The translations under genes and the position numbers were made by a program. The notes under the pieces were generated by a model that saw only the letters and a list, made by a program, of their open reading frames with translations, was not told the origin of the DNA and did not search any database. A DNA stretch of 62,365 nucleotides, from assembly GCA_002343395.1 (NCBI GenBank), contig DDSN01000016.1:1700-64064 (forward strand). The letters run 5' to 3'. This document shows positions 15,500 through 23,807 of this stretch, piece after piece; position 1 is the stretch's first letter; every line of letters begins with the position of its first letter. The stretch is from Hyphomonadaceae bacterium UBA2389 (GTDB lineage Bacteria > Pseudomonadota > Alphaproteobacteria > Caulobacterales > Aquidulcibacteraceae).

Positions 15500-16482
15500 G
15501 CCGGCTCCTGTTGTGTGATGCAGTGGAAGGAGCCGCCGCCCGTAAGGATGGCGTTCGACGACAAGCCCACGACCTTGCGTCCCGGAAACAGCGGCTCAAG
15601 CGCCTTGACGGCGTCGTCGCCGGTTCCAGAATAGATAGGCACGACGACGGTGCTGTTGCCGATGATGAAATTCATGTGGCTCGCCGGCACGATGTCGCCG
15701 TCCTCGTCCGCCACCACGCCCGGCGAGGGAATGCGGATCACGTCGAGCTTTCGGCCCTGGGCGTCGCGCATGGCGCCGAGCGAGAGCGCGATTTCCTCCA
15801 ACACGTCGTGATTGGGATCGGAGCGGTCGAACGGCGCCTGGCAGACGACGCGCCCAGGCGCCACGAAGCGCGCGAGGTTGTCGATGTGGCCGTCCGTGTG
15901 ATCGTTGAGCAAGCCTTCGTCGAGCCAGAGCACTTTCTCTATCCCGAGCGCCTTCTTCAGCGCGACTTCCGCGCCCTCCTCGGTCCAGTGCGCGTTGCGG
16001 TTTGGATTGAGCAGGCACTGGCGCGTGGTCAGCAGCGTCCCCTCGCCATCCATCTCGATGGCGCCGCCCTCCAAGATGAAGTCGTGGCGCTTGTAAGCGG
16101 CGCCGGCGGTGAGCGCGATGCGGGCGCCGACCTCGTCATCATGGGGCAGCTGATACTTGCCGCCCCAACCGTTGAACAGGAAGCCGTGAGCTTTGCCGTC
16201 GGCGGTGAAGATCGGGCCGGTGTCGCGGAACCAGATGTCGCCAAACGCCGCGGGAACGATTTCGGCGCTTCTGCCAAGCGCCAGTTTCGCCGTCGCCTCG
16301 GCCTCGCGGCCATGCGCAAGCACGCGCATGCGATCGCCTTCGCCATTGTCGGCCAAGGCATGCACCATCGCCGCCACCTCGGCGCGCGCGGGCTCGAGGT
16401 CCTCGCCCCAGAGGTCGGCGGCCGACGGCCAGCCGGTCCAGATCGCCTTGTGCGGCGCCCATTCGCCAGGAATCGCGGTCAT
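15496..16482 (-). CDS. aguA: Agmatine deiminase
   Basis: A 328-residue guanidino-group-modifying enzyme of the PPADI family. Key parts are WFRDTGPIF, LEGGAIEMDGEGTLL, HTDGHIDN with the catalytic His, and the C-terminal GGGSFHCITQQEP with nucleophile Cys321. It turns agmatine into N-carbamoylputrescine for the next gene. The pair gives arginine-derived putrescine; an arginine decarboxylase would be needed elsewhere. Confidence 0.95.
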   Translation of the reverse strand: MTAIPGEWAPHKAIWTGWPSAADLWGEDLEPARAEVAAMVHALADNGEGDRMRVLAHGREAEATAKLALGRSAEIVPAAFGDIWFRDTGPIFTADGKAHGFLFNGWGGKYQLPHDDEVGARIALTAGAAYKRHDFILEGGAIEMDGEGTLLTTRQCLLNPNRNAHWTEEGAEVALKKALGIEKVLWLDEGLLNDHTDGHIDNLARFVAPGRVVCQAPFDRSDPNHDVLEEIALSLGAMRDAQGRKLDVIRIPSPGVVADEDGDIVPASHMNFIIGNSTVVVPIYSGTGDDAVKALEPLFPGRKVVGLSSNAILTGGGSFHCITQQEPA

Positions 16483-16506
16483 TGCGCACCCTTAGCCCAA
16501 CCGAAG

Positions 16507-16559
16507 CACGCCAGATAGGCGGCTTTCCCCCAGGCGCAAGGCCGGCGGCTTCTGGCGTG
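16507..16559. other. Imperfect long hairpin between aguA and the glycosyltransferase
   Basis: CACGCCAGA (16507-16515) and TCTGGCGTG (16551-16559) are exact inverted copies 35 bases apart, with further GC-rich complementarity inside. It lies in the divergent promoter region, so it could be an RNA leader fold or an operator pair. No known riboswitch is recognised. Confidence 0.35.
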
Positions 16560-16609
16560 GGCGGGCCCGTTCCGCTAAGACCGAGCCCAGGGGACAATCC
16601 GAGACGCCG

Positions 16610-18154
16610 ATGCCTAGCACACGAGCCGCCTTCGACCGCGCGACTCTCGCGTTCGCCATCGTGCTGGTCGCGGTGACGTGGCTGCGCATCGCTATTCTGC
16701 GCGTCAACGGCTTCGAACTCTATTTCGACGAAGCGCAGTACTGGGCGTGGTCGCGCTCGTTCGATTGGGGATATTTCTCAAAGCCGCCCCTGGTGGCGTG
16801 GGTGATCGCGGCGACCACCGCCCTCTTCGGCGACGCCGAATGGGCGGTGCGCCTTGGCGCGCCGATTGGACAAGCGATCGCTGCGTCCGCCCTCTTCGCG
16901 CTTGGCCGTTCCATGTACGGCGCGTGGCCCGGCTTCTGGGCCGGCCTCGGCTGGCTGATGCTGCCCGGCGTCTTCGTGTCCTCCGGCGTGATCTCAACCG
17001 ACGCAGTGATGCTGCCGTTTTGGGCGCTTGGCATGTTCGCGTTGTGGCGGCTGACGAACACACGCGCCTGGGCATGGGCGATCTTGCTTGGCGTTTTCGT
17101 CGGCGTGGGGACGCTCGCGAAATACGCGATGCTGTACTTTTTCATCTGCGCGGCGCTTGCGGCATGGTGGGTGTTGCCAGTGCGCGAGGGGCTCGCCAAG
17201 GGGCGCGGGATCGTGGCCGCTCTGACGGCGGCGGCGATCATGGCGCCGAACCTCGTCTGGAATTTCCAGAATGGATTCGCCACCGCGCGGCATACGGCAT
17301 CGAACGCGCGGCTCGATCCCGGTGACCTGTTCAACGTCGACGAGCTGATCGAATTCATCGGCGGCCAAGCCGGCGTGATCGGACCCCTGCTTTTCCTGGT
17401 GCTTGTCTGGGCGCTATGGCGCGCCATGGGACGGACAAGAAGTCGGGAAGACGATTTCCTCCTGGCGTTCATGCTGCCGGCGCTCGCGTTTGTGACCGCG
17501 CTTTCGTTCTTGTCGCGCGCTAACGCCAATTGGGTGGCGGTGTCCTATCCCGCCATCGTGGTGTGGGTCACGGGACTGTTGTTCGGCTCGCGCGGCGGCC
17601 GGCGTTTGCTGGTCGCGGCCACGACCGTCAACCTTCTGCTCGCGAGCGCGTTCGCGGGCGTCATCGCGCTGCGGCCCGATTTGGCCACGCAGGTCAAGGG
17701 CGTGCGCGAAACGCGCGGTTGGGCGCACGCGGCGCGGGAGATCGCGCAACGCGCATCGGCGCAACCGGGCGATGCGCCGTTCACGGCGGTCATGGTCGAC
17801 GACCGCGCGCTGTTCTTCGAGTTGAATTATTATTGGCGCGATGCGCGCGAAGGCGGCGCGGCGCTGCCGCCGCTGCGCATGTGGCGCTTGCACGCGGAGG
17901 CCGGCAACTCAGCGGAGGCTGTCGATCCGATGCGCGTGGAGGAAGGCGGCCGTGTGCTGATCGTGCATATGCGCGGCGACTACCTGCCCCTCATCGCGGC
18001 GGACTTCACGGTCTTTCGCCGCGCCGATCACCTCTCGATCCCGCTTGGCGGCGACTACGCGCGCGAACTCGACATTTCCGTCGGCGAGGGGTTTGCGCCA
18101 GTGGCGCGCGATGAAGCATTTGAGGAAAGACTTCGCGGAAGGAATGAGCGGTGA
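16610..18154 (+). CDS. Glycosyltransferase family 39 (ArnT/PMT-like) membrane protein
   Basis: 514 residues with about ten hydrophobic segments. The first periplasmic loop has the family's acidic signature YFDEAQYWAWSRSFDWGYFS followed by KPPLVAW, as in polyprenyl-phosphate-sugar dependent transferases. These enzymes sit in the inner membrane and move a sugar from undecaprenyl phosphate to lipid A, lipid or protein acceptors. A soluble C-terminal part of about 150 residues follows. The stop overlaps the GTG of the KDPG aldolase gene. The acceptor is unknown. Confidence 0.87.
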   Translation: MPSTRAAFDRATLAFAIVLVAVTWLRIAILRVNGFELYFDEAQYWAWSRSFDWGYFSKPPLVAWVIAATTALFGDAEWAVRLGAPIGQAIAASALFALGRSMYGAWPGFWAGLGWLMLPGVFVSSGVISTDAVMLPFWALGMFALWRLTNTRAWAWAILLGVFVGVGTLAKYAMLYFFICAALAAWWVLPVREGLAKGRGIVAALTAAAIMAPNLVWNFQNGFATARHTASNARLDPGDLFNVDELIEFIGGQAGVIGPLLFLVLVWALWRAMGRTRSREDDFLLAFMLPALAFVTALSFLSRANANWVAVSYPAIVVWVTGLLFGSRGGRRLLVAATTVNLLLASAFAGVIALRPDLATQVKGVRETRGWAHAAREIAQRASAQPGDAPFTAVMVDDRALFFELNYYWRDAREGGAALPPLRMWRLHAEAGNSAEAVDPMRVEEGGRVLIVHMRGDYLPLIAADFTVFRRADHLSIPLGGDYARELDISVGEGFAPVARDEAFEERLRGRNER

Positions 18155-18798
18155 AGAACAATCAAGAACGCGACGCGGAAGGCATCTTCGCCCTCTCCCC
18201 CGTCATCCCGGTGGTGACGATCGACGCCGCCGAGGATGCAATCCCGCTCGCGCGCGCGCTGCTGGCCGGCGGCGTCGCCACAATGGAAATCACGCTGCGC
18301 ACGCCGGCGGCCTTGGACGCGATCAAGGCGGTCTCCGCCGCGGTTCCAGAATTTGTCGTGGGCGCGGGCACCGTGCTCACCAAACACGATCTCGCCGCGG
18401 TCATCGAAGCGGGCGCGCGTTACGCGCTCTCGCCCGGCGGAACGCCGAAACTCTTGAAGGCCGCGCGCGACGCCGCGATCCCGTTCGTTCCAGGCGTCGC
18501 CAGCGCCAGCGAAGTGATGCGCGGCTTCGAACTTGGGTACACGCACTTCAAGTTCTTTCCCGCAGAACAGATCGGCGGCGCGGCGGCGTTGAAGTCGCTC
18601 GCGGCGCCGCTCGCCAGCGCACGGTTTTGCCCCACCGGTTCGATCACGCCCGCACTCGCGCCATCCTATCTCGCGCTGCCTAATGTGCGCTGCGTAGGCG
18701 GATCGTGGCTGGCGCCTCCGGAAAAGATCAAAGCGCGCGATTGGGCGGGCATTGAAGCGGCGGCTCGCCTCGCCGCGTCCTTGGGCAAGGACGCATAG
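18151..18798 (+). CDS. eda: 2-dehydro-3-deoxyphosphogluconate (KDPG) aldolase
   Basis: A 215-residue class I aldolase barrel with Glu46 and Arg50 (MEITLRTP) and Schiff-base Lys134 (THFKFFPAE), plus the phosphate-binding FCPTGSITP. It splits KDPG into pyruvate and glyceraldehyde 3-phosphate, the last step of the Entner-Doudoroff pathway, and may also take 4-hydroxy-2-oxoglutarate. It starts with GTG at 18151, overlapping the glycosyltransferase stop (GTGA). The partner edd is not in the window. Confidence 0.93.
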   Translation: MKNNQERDAEGIFALSPVIPVVTIDAAEDAIPLARALLAGGVATMEITLRTPAALDAIKAVSAAVPEFVVGAGTVLTKHDLAAVIEAGARYALSPGGTPKLLKAARDAAIPFVPGVASASEVMRGFELGYTHFKFFPAEQIGGAAALKSLAAPLASARFCPTGSITPALAPSYLALPNVRCVGGSWLAPPEKIKARDWAGIEAAARLAASLGKDA

Positions 18799-18866
18799 TA
18801 GCTCGAATCCGCCGCGCCCCGTCGAGGAATTTGTGCGCCATCGGACGCTCCCCGCGCAAAACACGC

Positions 18867-19253
18867 TCAGCGCGGCTCAACGTTGTCGCGCAGCCATGCG
18901 GCGAACTCGCCCTCGTCGATCTCGCCAGAGGCGAGGGACAAACACTGGACAATCACCTCGGCCTCATCGGCGACGATCTCCAAGCCATTTACAAAGAGAA
19001 AAGCGTAAGCGGCCAGAAAGCCGGTGCGCTTATTGCCATCCACGAAGGGATGATTGCGCATGATGCCCGCCGCGTAGAGAGCGCCCAGCGCAATCAGAGA
19101 TTCCTCGCCGTAACTCCAGGCGTTGCGCGGGCGGGCGAGCGCTGACTCGAGCAACCCGAGATCGCGCAACCCGGCGGCGCCGCCATGTTCAACGAGCTGC
19201 TCGTCGTGCATGGCCTGCACCGCGGCAAGGTCCAGCCATGTCGGCTCACTCAT
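18867..19253 (-). CDS. doc: Fic/Doc-family death-on-curing toxin
   Basis: 128 residues with the Doc form of the Fic motif, His68-Pro-Phe-Val-Asp-Gly-Asn-Lys-Arg76. The Lys in place of the Gly of AMP-transferring Fic proteins is the feature that makes Doc a kinase that phosphorylates EF-Tu and stops translation. The N-terminus (LAAVQAMHDEQLVEHGG) and GLRDLGLLESALARP are classic Doc. Its ATG overlaps the antitoxin stop, so it is the second gene of a type II toxin-antitoxin operon, here paired with an AbrB-type antitoxin. Confidence 0.92.
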   Translation of the reverse strand: MSEPTWLDLAAVQAMHDEQLVEHGGAAGLRDLGLLESALARPRNAWSYGEESLIALGALYAAGIMRNHPFVDGNKRTGFLAAYAFLFVNGLEIVADEAEVIVQCLSLASGEIDEGEFAAWLRDNVEPR

Positions 19254-19555
19254 TTCGCAAGTTCTCGCAGCGCATTGCGATAGCGCTTCATCGCCCGGCG
19301 CGCCGCTTCGATCTGCTCTTGGATACGGTCGTCAAATCCTCGTAGCGCGACGCCATCCGGCGTGTCGCTGACGCTGACTTCGTCGCCCTCGCCGACGCCA
19401 AGCTTGGCGAGAATCTCCTTCGGCAACACGACGCCCAGCGAGTTGCCGATCCGGCGCACCTTGAGCGTGCGCCCACGAGGCCTCGGCGCAGGCCGATCCT
19501 GAAACTCGGCCTGTTCGGTGTCGCTTACGCCCTTGTTTTTGTTCTTGTCTTCCAT
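19250..19555 (-). CDS. AbrB/MazE-type antitoxin (SpoVT-AbrB fold)
   Basis: 101 residues with a swapped-hairpin AbrB domain in the middle (LKVRRIGNSLGVVLPKEILA), typical of MazE-like antitoxins, flanked by a charged N-terminus and a helical, basic C-terminus (EAARRAMKRYRNALRELAK) that probably neutralises the toxin. The start at 19555 (MEDKNKNKG) is preferred to an in-frame ATG eight codons upstream, which falls on the operator. It precedes and overlaps doc. Confidence 0.88.
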   Translation of the reverse strand: MEDKNKNKGVSDTEQAEFQDRPAPRPRGRTLKVRRIGNSLGVVLPKEILAKLGVGEGDEVSVSDTPDGVALRGFDDRIQEQIEAARRAMKRYRNALRELAK

Positions 19556-19567
19556 TGTTGGCCTCAC

Positions 19568-19587
19568 GTTATAACACAAGTTATAAC
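19568..19587 (-). promoter_or_regulatory. Tandem palindromic operator of the AbrB-Doc operon
   Basis: Two copies of the self-complementary octamer GTTATAAC (19568-19575 and 19580-19587) separated by ACAA lie 13 bases upstream of the antitoxin ATG and overlap a plausible -10. Antitoxins of this type usually repress their own operon at such sites. Confidence 0.65.
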
Positions 19588-19613
19588 ATCAATAGCCCCC
19601 TGTCCAGCGCCGA

Positions 19614-20849
19614 TCAGTTCAGCCCCTGCGCGACCGCCTTCAGCCGCTCGATGATCGAAAGCTTGTCATCAGGGAAATCAGCGTCGATCCACCACGCCTC
19701 GACCTCGCGCATGACCGCGCCCACTTTTGGTCCGGGCGGCACGCCGGCGGCCATCACCTCGTCGCCCGTGAGCGGCAATCTCGGCGCCGTCCACATCTGG
19801 CCATGCGCGACAAGCGCGCGCCATTGCTGCGCCTTGTCTCCGCCGACGCCGGCCCACGCCAGCATGACGCGATCGCGGAACGCTTCGTTGCCGAGCATGT
19901 AAATCGCACGCCGCATTTCGCGAAGCGACATGTAGGAGGCAAGCTTCACGTCGTCGCCGAGCGCGGCGATCAAGCGACCACGCTCCTCGTTGGAGAGCTT
20001 CAGACGCCGCGCCAAGGCTTGCGCGCTCGCCTGGTCGGGAAGCGACGCCGCCACGCGCGTCATCGCATCGACGGGCAGAAGCAAATCCGCTTCGATAGAA
20101 CAGAGCGCGTCGAAGCGTGGTTCGTTGTTCATCTCCGGCAATGCGCGGGCGCGAACCTCGATCGCGGTCATGCCTTCCCAGGCCGCACGCGGATCGGGCG
20201 CGGCCAAGAGCTTCTTCACTTCCTTCCAGACGCGTTCGACCGAGAGCGTATCGAGACCGCCAACCAGATCGGCGCACGCATGCAGCCCGTGCGGGTCGAT
20301 CGGCCCGCGCGCGTACCAGGCATTGAAGCGAAAGAACCGCAGGATGCGCAGATAGTCTTCTCTGATCCGCTGATGCGCGTCGCCGATGAAAATCACCCGG
20401 CCCGCGCGCGCGTCCTCCAAACCGCCGCCGGTGGGATCGTGGATGCTTCCGTCGGGCGCGGCGTAGAGCGCGTTCATGCGGAAATCGCGGCGCTGGGCGT
20501 CCTCTTCCCAGCTTTCGGTGAAGGCGACGGTCGCGCGGCGGCCGTCAGTGCTCACATCGCGGCGCAACGTCGTGACTTCGAAGGGCTTGTGATTGACGAC
20601 GACGGTCACCGTACCGTGCTCGACGCCCGTGGGATGGGCGGCGAAGCCGGCGGCCTGCGCGATCTCGGTGACGCGATCAGGCGTCAGCTGGGTGGCGATG
20701 TCGATGTCGTCGACCTCGCGCCCCATCAGCGTGTTGCGCACGCAACCGCCAACGAAACGCGAGCCGCCCGGTCGCGCCGCTTCAAGCGCAGCGATGAGCG
20801 CTTGCGTTTCCGCGGCGCGAAGCCAGGGGGCGTGGGTGATGGCGGTCAA
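19614..20849 (-). CDS. cca: CCA tRNA nucleotidyltransferase
   Basis: A 411-residue class II polymerase-beta-type enzyme. The head domain has FVGGCVRNTLMG and DDIDIAT with the catalytic Asp pair; later motifs are RRDFRMNALY and REDYLRILRFFRF. The remaining C-terminal helices match alphaproteobacterial members. It adds or repairs the CCA end of tRNAs. The neighbouring tRNA-Val in this window has CCA encoded, so repair or other tRNAs would need it. It lies between two toxin-antitoxin pairs on the same strand, 18 bases after vapC. Confidence 0.93.
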   Translation of the reverse strand: MTAITHAPWLRAAETQALIAALEAARPGGSRFVGGCVRNTLMGREVDDIDIATQLTPDRVTEIAQAAGFAAHPTGVEHGTVTVVVNHKPFEVTTLRRDVSTDGRRATVAFTESWEEDAQRRDFRMNALYAAPDGSIHDPTGGGLEDARAGRVIFIGDAHQRIREDYLRILRFFRFNAWYARGPIDPHGLHACADLVGGLDTLSVERVWKEVKKLLAAPDPRAAWEGMTAIEVRARALPEMNNEPRFDALCSIEADLLLPVDAMTRVAASLPDQASAQALARRLKLSNEERGRLIAALGDDVKLASYMSLREMRRAIYMLGNEAFRDRVMLAWAGVGGDKAQQWRALVAHGQMWTAPRLPLTGDEVMAAGVPPGPKVGAVMREVEAWWIDADFPDDKLSIIERLKAVAQGLN

Positions 20850-20867
20850 ACTGTTCCCTCGCCACTG

Positions 20868-21281
20868 TTAGCGCAAGTCCCGCACCCCAACGCCACGCCG
20901 CGTGGCAGCGTCGAGTAGCACGCTATCGCGGCTGGCGAGCGTCGCGCCTCGCGCCATTGCGAGATGGAGATAAAGCGCATCGTAGACTCCAAGCTGTTCG
21001 CTCCGCGCAAGCGCTATGACGCCTGCAAGCTCCGCGGGGACGGGTTGCGGGGCGATTGAAAGCAGAGTTTCGAGCGCCGGCAAGTCCGCGTCGAGCGCAA
21101 CCGCGCCAACCAGACCGCGCAGTTCGAGCTTGATCAACGCATGTCGCATTTCCATGCGAAACGCGTCGGGCGCAAGCAACATCTCGGACGCCGCCGCGGC
21201 GCGAAACGCCTCGGACGCCGCTGTCGCCTGACTTGGAACCAACCAAGCCAGCGCCGCCGAAGCATCGACCACGACCGTCAT
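20868..21281 (-). CDS. vapC: PIN-domain ribonuclease toxin (VapC family)
   Basis: 137 residues with the PIN acidic set: Asp6 (VVVDASAALAW), Glu44, Asp101 (YDALYLHLA) and Asp119 (ASRDSVLL). PIN toxins cut tRNA or rRNA when freed from the antitoxin. The ATG follows the antitoxin's TAG directly with no gap. The next gene downstream is cca. Confidence 0.9.
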   Translation of the reverse strand: MTVVVDASAALAWLVPSQATAASEAFRAAAASEMLLAPDAFRMEMRHALIKLELRGLVGAVALDADLPALETLLSIAPQPVPAELAGVIALARSEQLGVYDALYLHLAMARGATLASRDSVLLDAATRRGVGVRDLR

Positions 21282-21551
21282 CTAGCGCTCGTCTTCGAGC
21301 CAGGTTTTCACGTCTTCCCAAGGGATCGGCTGGGCCGCTTCCGGATGCGCGCGCGCCCAGGCGTCGCGGTCGGCGGCGATCCGAGCAAGCAGCCCCGCGC
21401 GCTCTTCGACGGAGGCGGCCTTCGCAACGGGCGTGAGCTTCGCTGCGGGCGCGCCGTGACGCGTTATGACGATCTCCTCGCCACTCGCTTCGACTTCGGC
21501 CACAAGCGCCGAAAGCTTGTTCTTTGCATCGTAGAGAGCGATTTCACGCAT
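21282..21551 (-). CDS. Phd/YefM-type antitoxin
   Basis: 89 residues starting MREIALYDAKNKLSALVAEV, then EASGEEIVITRHGAPAAKL, the standard Phd/YefM DNA-binding N-terminus. The C-terminal helix (EDVKTWLEDER) should bind the toxin. It is the first gene of the pair with the PIN toxin, and its promoter carries a perfect inverted repeat. Confidence 0.9.
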   Translation of the reverse strand: MREIALYDAKNKLSALVAEVEASGEEIVITRHGAPAAKLTPVAKAASVEERAGLLARIAADRDAWARAHPEAAQPIPWEDVKTWLEDER

Positions 21552-21556
21552 ACGAC

Positions 21557-21583
21557 CATTCTAGCCAACATCTGGCTAGAATG
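21557..21583 (-). promoter_or_regulatory. Perfect inverted-repeat operator of the Phd-VapC operon
   Basis: CATTCTAGCCA and TGGCTAGAATG are exact inverted copies around ACATC, five bases ahead of the antitoxin start codon. An 11-bp arm at this place fits autoregulation by the antitoxin. Confidence 0.75.
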
Positions 21584-21606
21584 CAAATCTGTGCGGTTCG
21601 TCCCGA

Positions 21607-22398
21607 TCAGCGGTTCAAATATTGCTGCCGCACGTGCGATGAATAGAAATCCGGCATGGCCAGCAATTGCAGCGCCATGAACAACACGGCGCGGCGGCCG
21701 TCGGCGTCGGCCACGGGCGCGGCGATCGTCCCGCGGTTATTCGAATTGCCGCTGAAGTCGATGCGGCCAACCGGCTGTCCATCGCGGCTGATAATGTAGC
21801 CCTCGACCACGCGCCGATCCATCATTGGGTTCTCGCGGCCAAATCCGGTGGGCGCGGCGTCATAGGCGACGCCATCGAACGATAGGCGCGCGTGCAGGAT
21901 GGCGTGGGCTTCGGGGCCGGTTTCATCCTCGCCGGCGGAAATCGAAACGCCGCCGATGCCAAAGCTTGTCTCCCTGAACGCCGGCAGCGTCACTTCCATG
22001 GCGTACGCGCCTTCGGGCTGATCGCGCGCCTCGCAGGCGTAGAGTTCCGAGGTGCTCTGATTCCAATGCACGCCCAGCAGCGACCTGCCTCCGGATTGAA
22101 GGCGGCAAGCGCCTGTCAGCAGCTCCGTCTCGTCCGCGCCGACAAAGCGGTAGTTGAGCGTAACGCGCGTGCGGTTGCGGGTGAGGATGTTGGTCTGCAT
22201 CGCCGAGCTGCGAACCGTCACGGCATACCCGCCAGCTGAACCACCAGTTTCCATGAAATGCGCGCGTGCGCCGCCGATCTCCAGGCTTTCAACCGGAACC
22301 GCGTAGGTAGGCGCGCCGTCCGCGGGCGCCGCCGGCTCCTGCGCGAAAGCTGACAGCGGCAACAGCGCGCACGCGACGGCCAAGCACAAACGTTTCAT
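21607..22398 (-). CDS. Secreted hypothetical protein, 263 aa
   Basis: A signal peptide (MKRLCLAVACALLPLSAFA, cut before QEP) leads to a mostly beta-strand mature protein. Repeated strand patterns include YAVTVRSSAMQTNILTRNRT and RVTLNYRFVGADETELLTGAC. Two Cys (TGACRLQ and YACEARD) may form a disulfide. No family is recognised. It stands alone on the minus strand, downstream of the SUMF1-domain lipoprotein with a gap of 116 bases. Confidence 0.75.
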   Translation of the reverse strand: MKRLCLAVACALLPLSAFAQEPAAPADGAPTYAVPVESLEIGGARAHFMETGGSAGGYAVTVRSSAMQTNILTRNRTRVTLNYRFVGADETELLTGACRLQSGGRSLLGVHWNQSTSELYACEARDQPEGAYAMEVTLPAFRETSFGIGGVSISAGEDETGPEAHAILHARLSFDGVAYDAAPTGFGRENPMMDRRVVEGYIISRDGQPVGRIDFSGNSNNRGTIAAPVADADGRRAVLFMALQLLAMPDFYSSHVRQQYLNR

Positions 22399-22514
22399 CG
22401 AATCGCTCCCCTCTTTCCCATGTCGAGCTAGGCGCGTTCGCGCGTGAGTCGCAACTCTTAGCCGGGGGGATATGTCTTCTAAGGTGCGCCCGCCCCGTGG
22501 CGCGCACGCAGGAA

Positions 22515-23807
22515 TTACCGCTCCCGCGCCACGCGTAGGCCGGCGACGTCATGCTCGGGGTCCCCCGCGATGCGTCCGCCTAGGCTTTCAGCATCGACAC
22601 CGATGTCGCCACCGAGAATGGCACCCTCCTCCGCCCATTCCGTCGCATTGCCGAGCATGTCGTACAAACCAAATGCGTTCGGCTGGAATGAGCCGACGGG
22701 CAGTCGTGCTGACACTGGACCGCAGCCGGCGAAAGCGGCGCCGTTGCGGGCGCCGGGTTCGCAAACGGGCGCTTCGTTGCCCCAGTAATAATTTTGCCGC
22801 CGTCCGCCTGGAAACGCTGCAAGCCCCCATTCCGAAGCTGTGAGCAGTCGATAGCGATGGCCGGTCACCCGGGTGAGCCATTGCACGTAGGCCTGCGCGT
22901 CACGCCCGGTCCTGTAGTTGACGGGCCGGCGCGCGTCATTCGCGTCAGGCGGGTTTGAAGCGTCGCCGTTGCAAGCGCGGGCGACAACGCACGCGTGCCA
23001 TTGTGCGTTCGTCACCTCATACTGACTGACGGCAAACGATTGCCCCGGAATCCACACCATCGATGGGCAGTCAGCGTCGCAATCGCGAAATGGGCGCGGC
23101 GCGGGAAATGTCGCCGGCAGTGGCTCCCCGCGTGAGCGTACGACGCGACAAAGGGGAGAGATATCGAGCGCTTCGCAATTTCTTATCGCGCGCTCGATAC
23201 TTGGGAAGTGCGGATTGAGAAGCCAGCCGCTGAGTTGGCCGTCCTCGCGCTCGACGTACATCCAAAGCTCTTGATCGTCGGCCCCGCTATACTCGATCCA
23301 GAGCCCCTCGCGTGGCGGTTCTTCCGGGCAATCCTCTTCGCAACGATCGGCTTCAAACATCCGCAATTCGCCGCGACGCCAAAGCCAATAATTCCAGTCG
23401 GCGAAGCCGATAATCTGGAACACGACGTCCCCAACCTCGTAACCGTCGCCGGCGCGCCGAACGACTCCACGCTGGCGCGTATGGAGTTCGGATCGAGTCG
23501 CGCGAATCCATTCGCCCATCGCAAGTTGATCGATGACAGGAGCCGCAGGGTCTGGCGTCGCGCGGACATCGAGTTTGTCGGCAAAGAGGTCGGTCGCATC
23601 GATATGGACATAATGGCGCCCAAGATCGCAATACTCCCCGCACCAAGTTTCGTCCGTTGGCAGGCGATAAAGGCCTCGCTCGGTGATCGGTGGGTCCGCG
23701 ACCTCACTGCGCTCGGCGCGCGCGGGTTGCAGCTGCGCGCAGGCGCTCGCCGCCAGAATCAGCGCCAACGCCATCACCGAACGAAATCGCACAGGCCGCT
23801 CATCCAT
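22515..23807 (-). CDS. Exported SH3-like plus SUMF1 (formylglycine-generating-enzyme-like) protein
   Basis: 430 residues. An export signal with a possible lipobox (LILAASAC; Cys at 23 of the long form) is followed by an SH3b-like stretch (LDVRATPDPAAPVIDQLAMG), a Cys-rich middle, and a C-terminal FGE-sulfatase domain from about residue 250 (MVWIPGQSFAVSQYEVTNAQ; YRLLTASEWGLAAFPGG; NAFGLYDMLGNATEW). The usual EWC cysteine is Ala here and the end is shortened, so true formylglycine synthesis is unlikely; a ligand-binding role is more likely. The start at 23807 overlaps the NUDIX gene by eight bases; a start at 23774 also works. Confidence 0.8.
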   Translation of the reverse strand: MDERPVRFRSVMALALILAASACAQLQPARAERSEVADPPITERGLYRLPTDETWCGEYCDLGRHYVHIDATDLFADKLDVRATPDPAAPVIDQLAMGEWIRATRSELHTRQRGVVRRAGDGYEVGDVVFQIIGFADWNYWLWRRGELRMFEADRCEEDCPEEPPREGLWIEYSGADDQELWMYVEREDGQLSGWLLNPHFPSIERAIRNCEALDISPLCRVVRSRGEPLPATFPAPRPFRDCDADCPSMVWIPGQSFAVSQYEVTNAQWHACVVARACNGDASNPPDANDARRPVNYRTGRDAQAYVQWLTRVTGHRYRLLTASEWGLAAFPGGRRQNYYWGNEAPVCEPGARNGAAFAGCGPVSARLPVGSFQPNAFGLYDMLGNATEWAEEGAILGGDIGVDAESLGGRIAGDPEHDVAGLRVARER

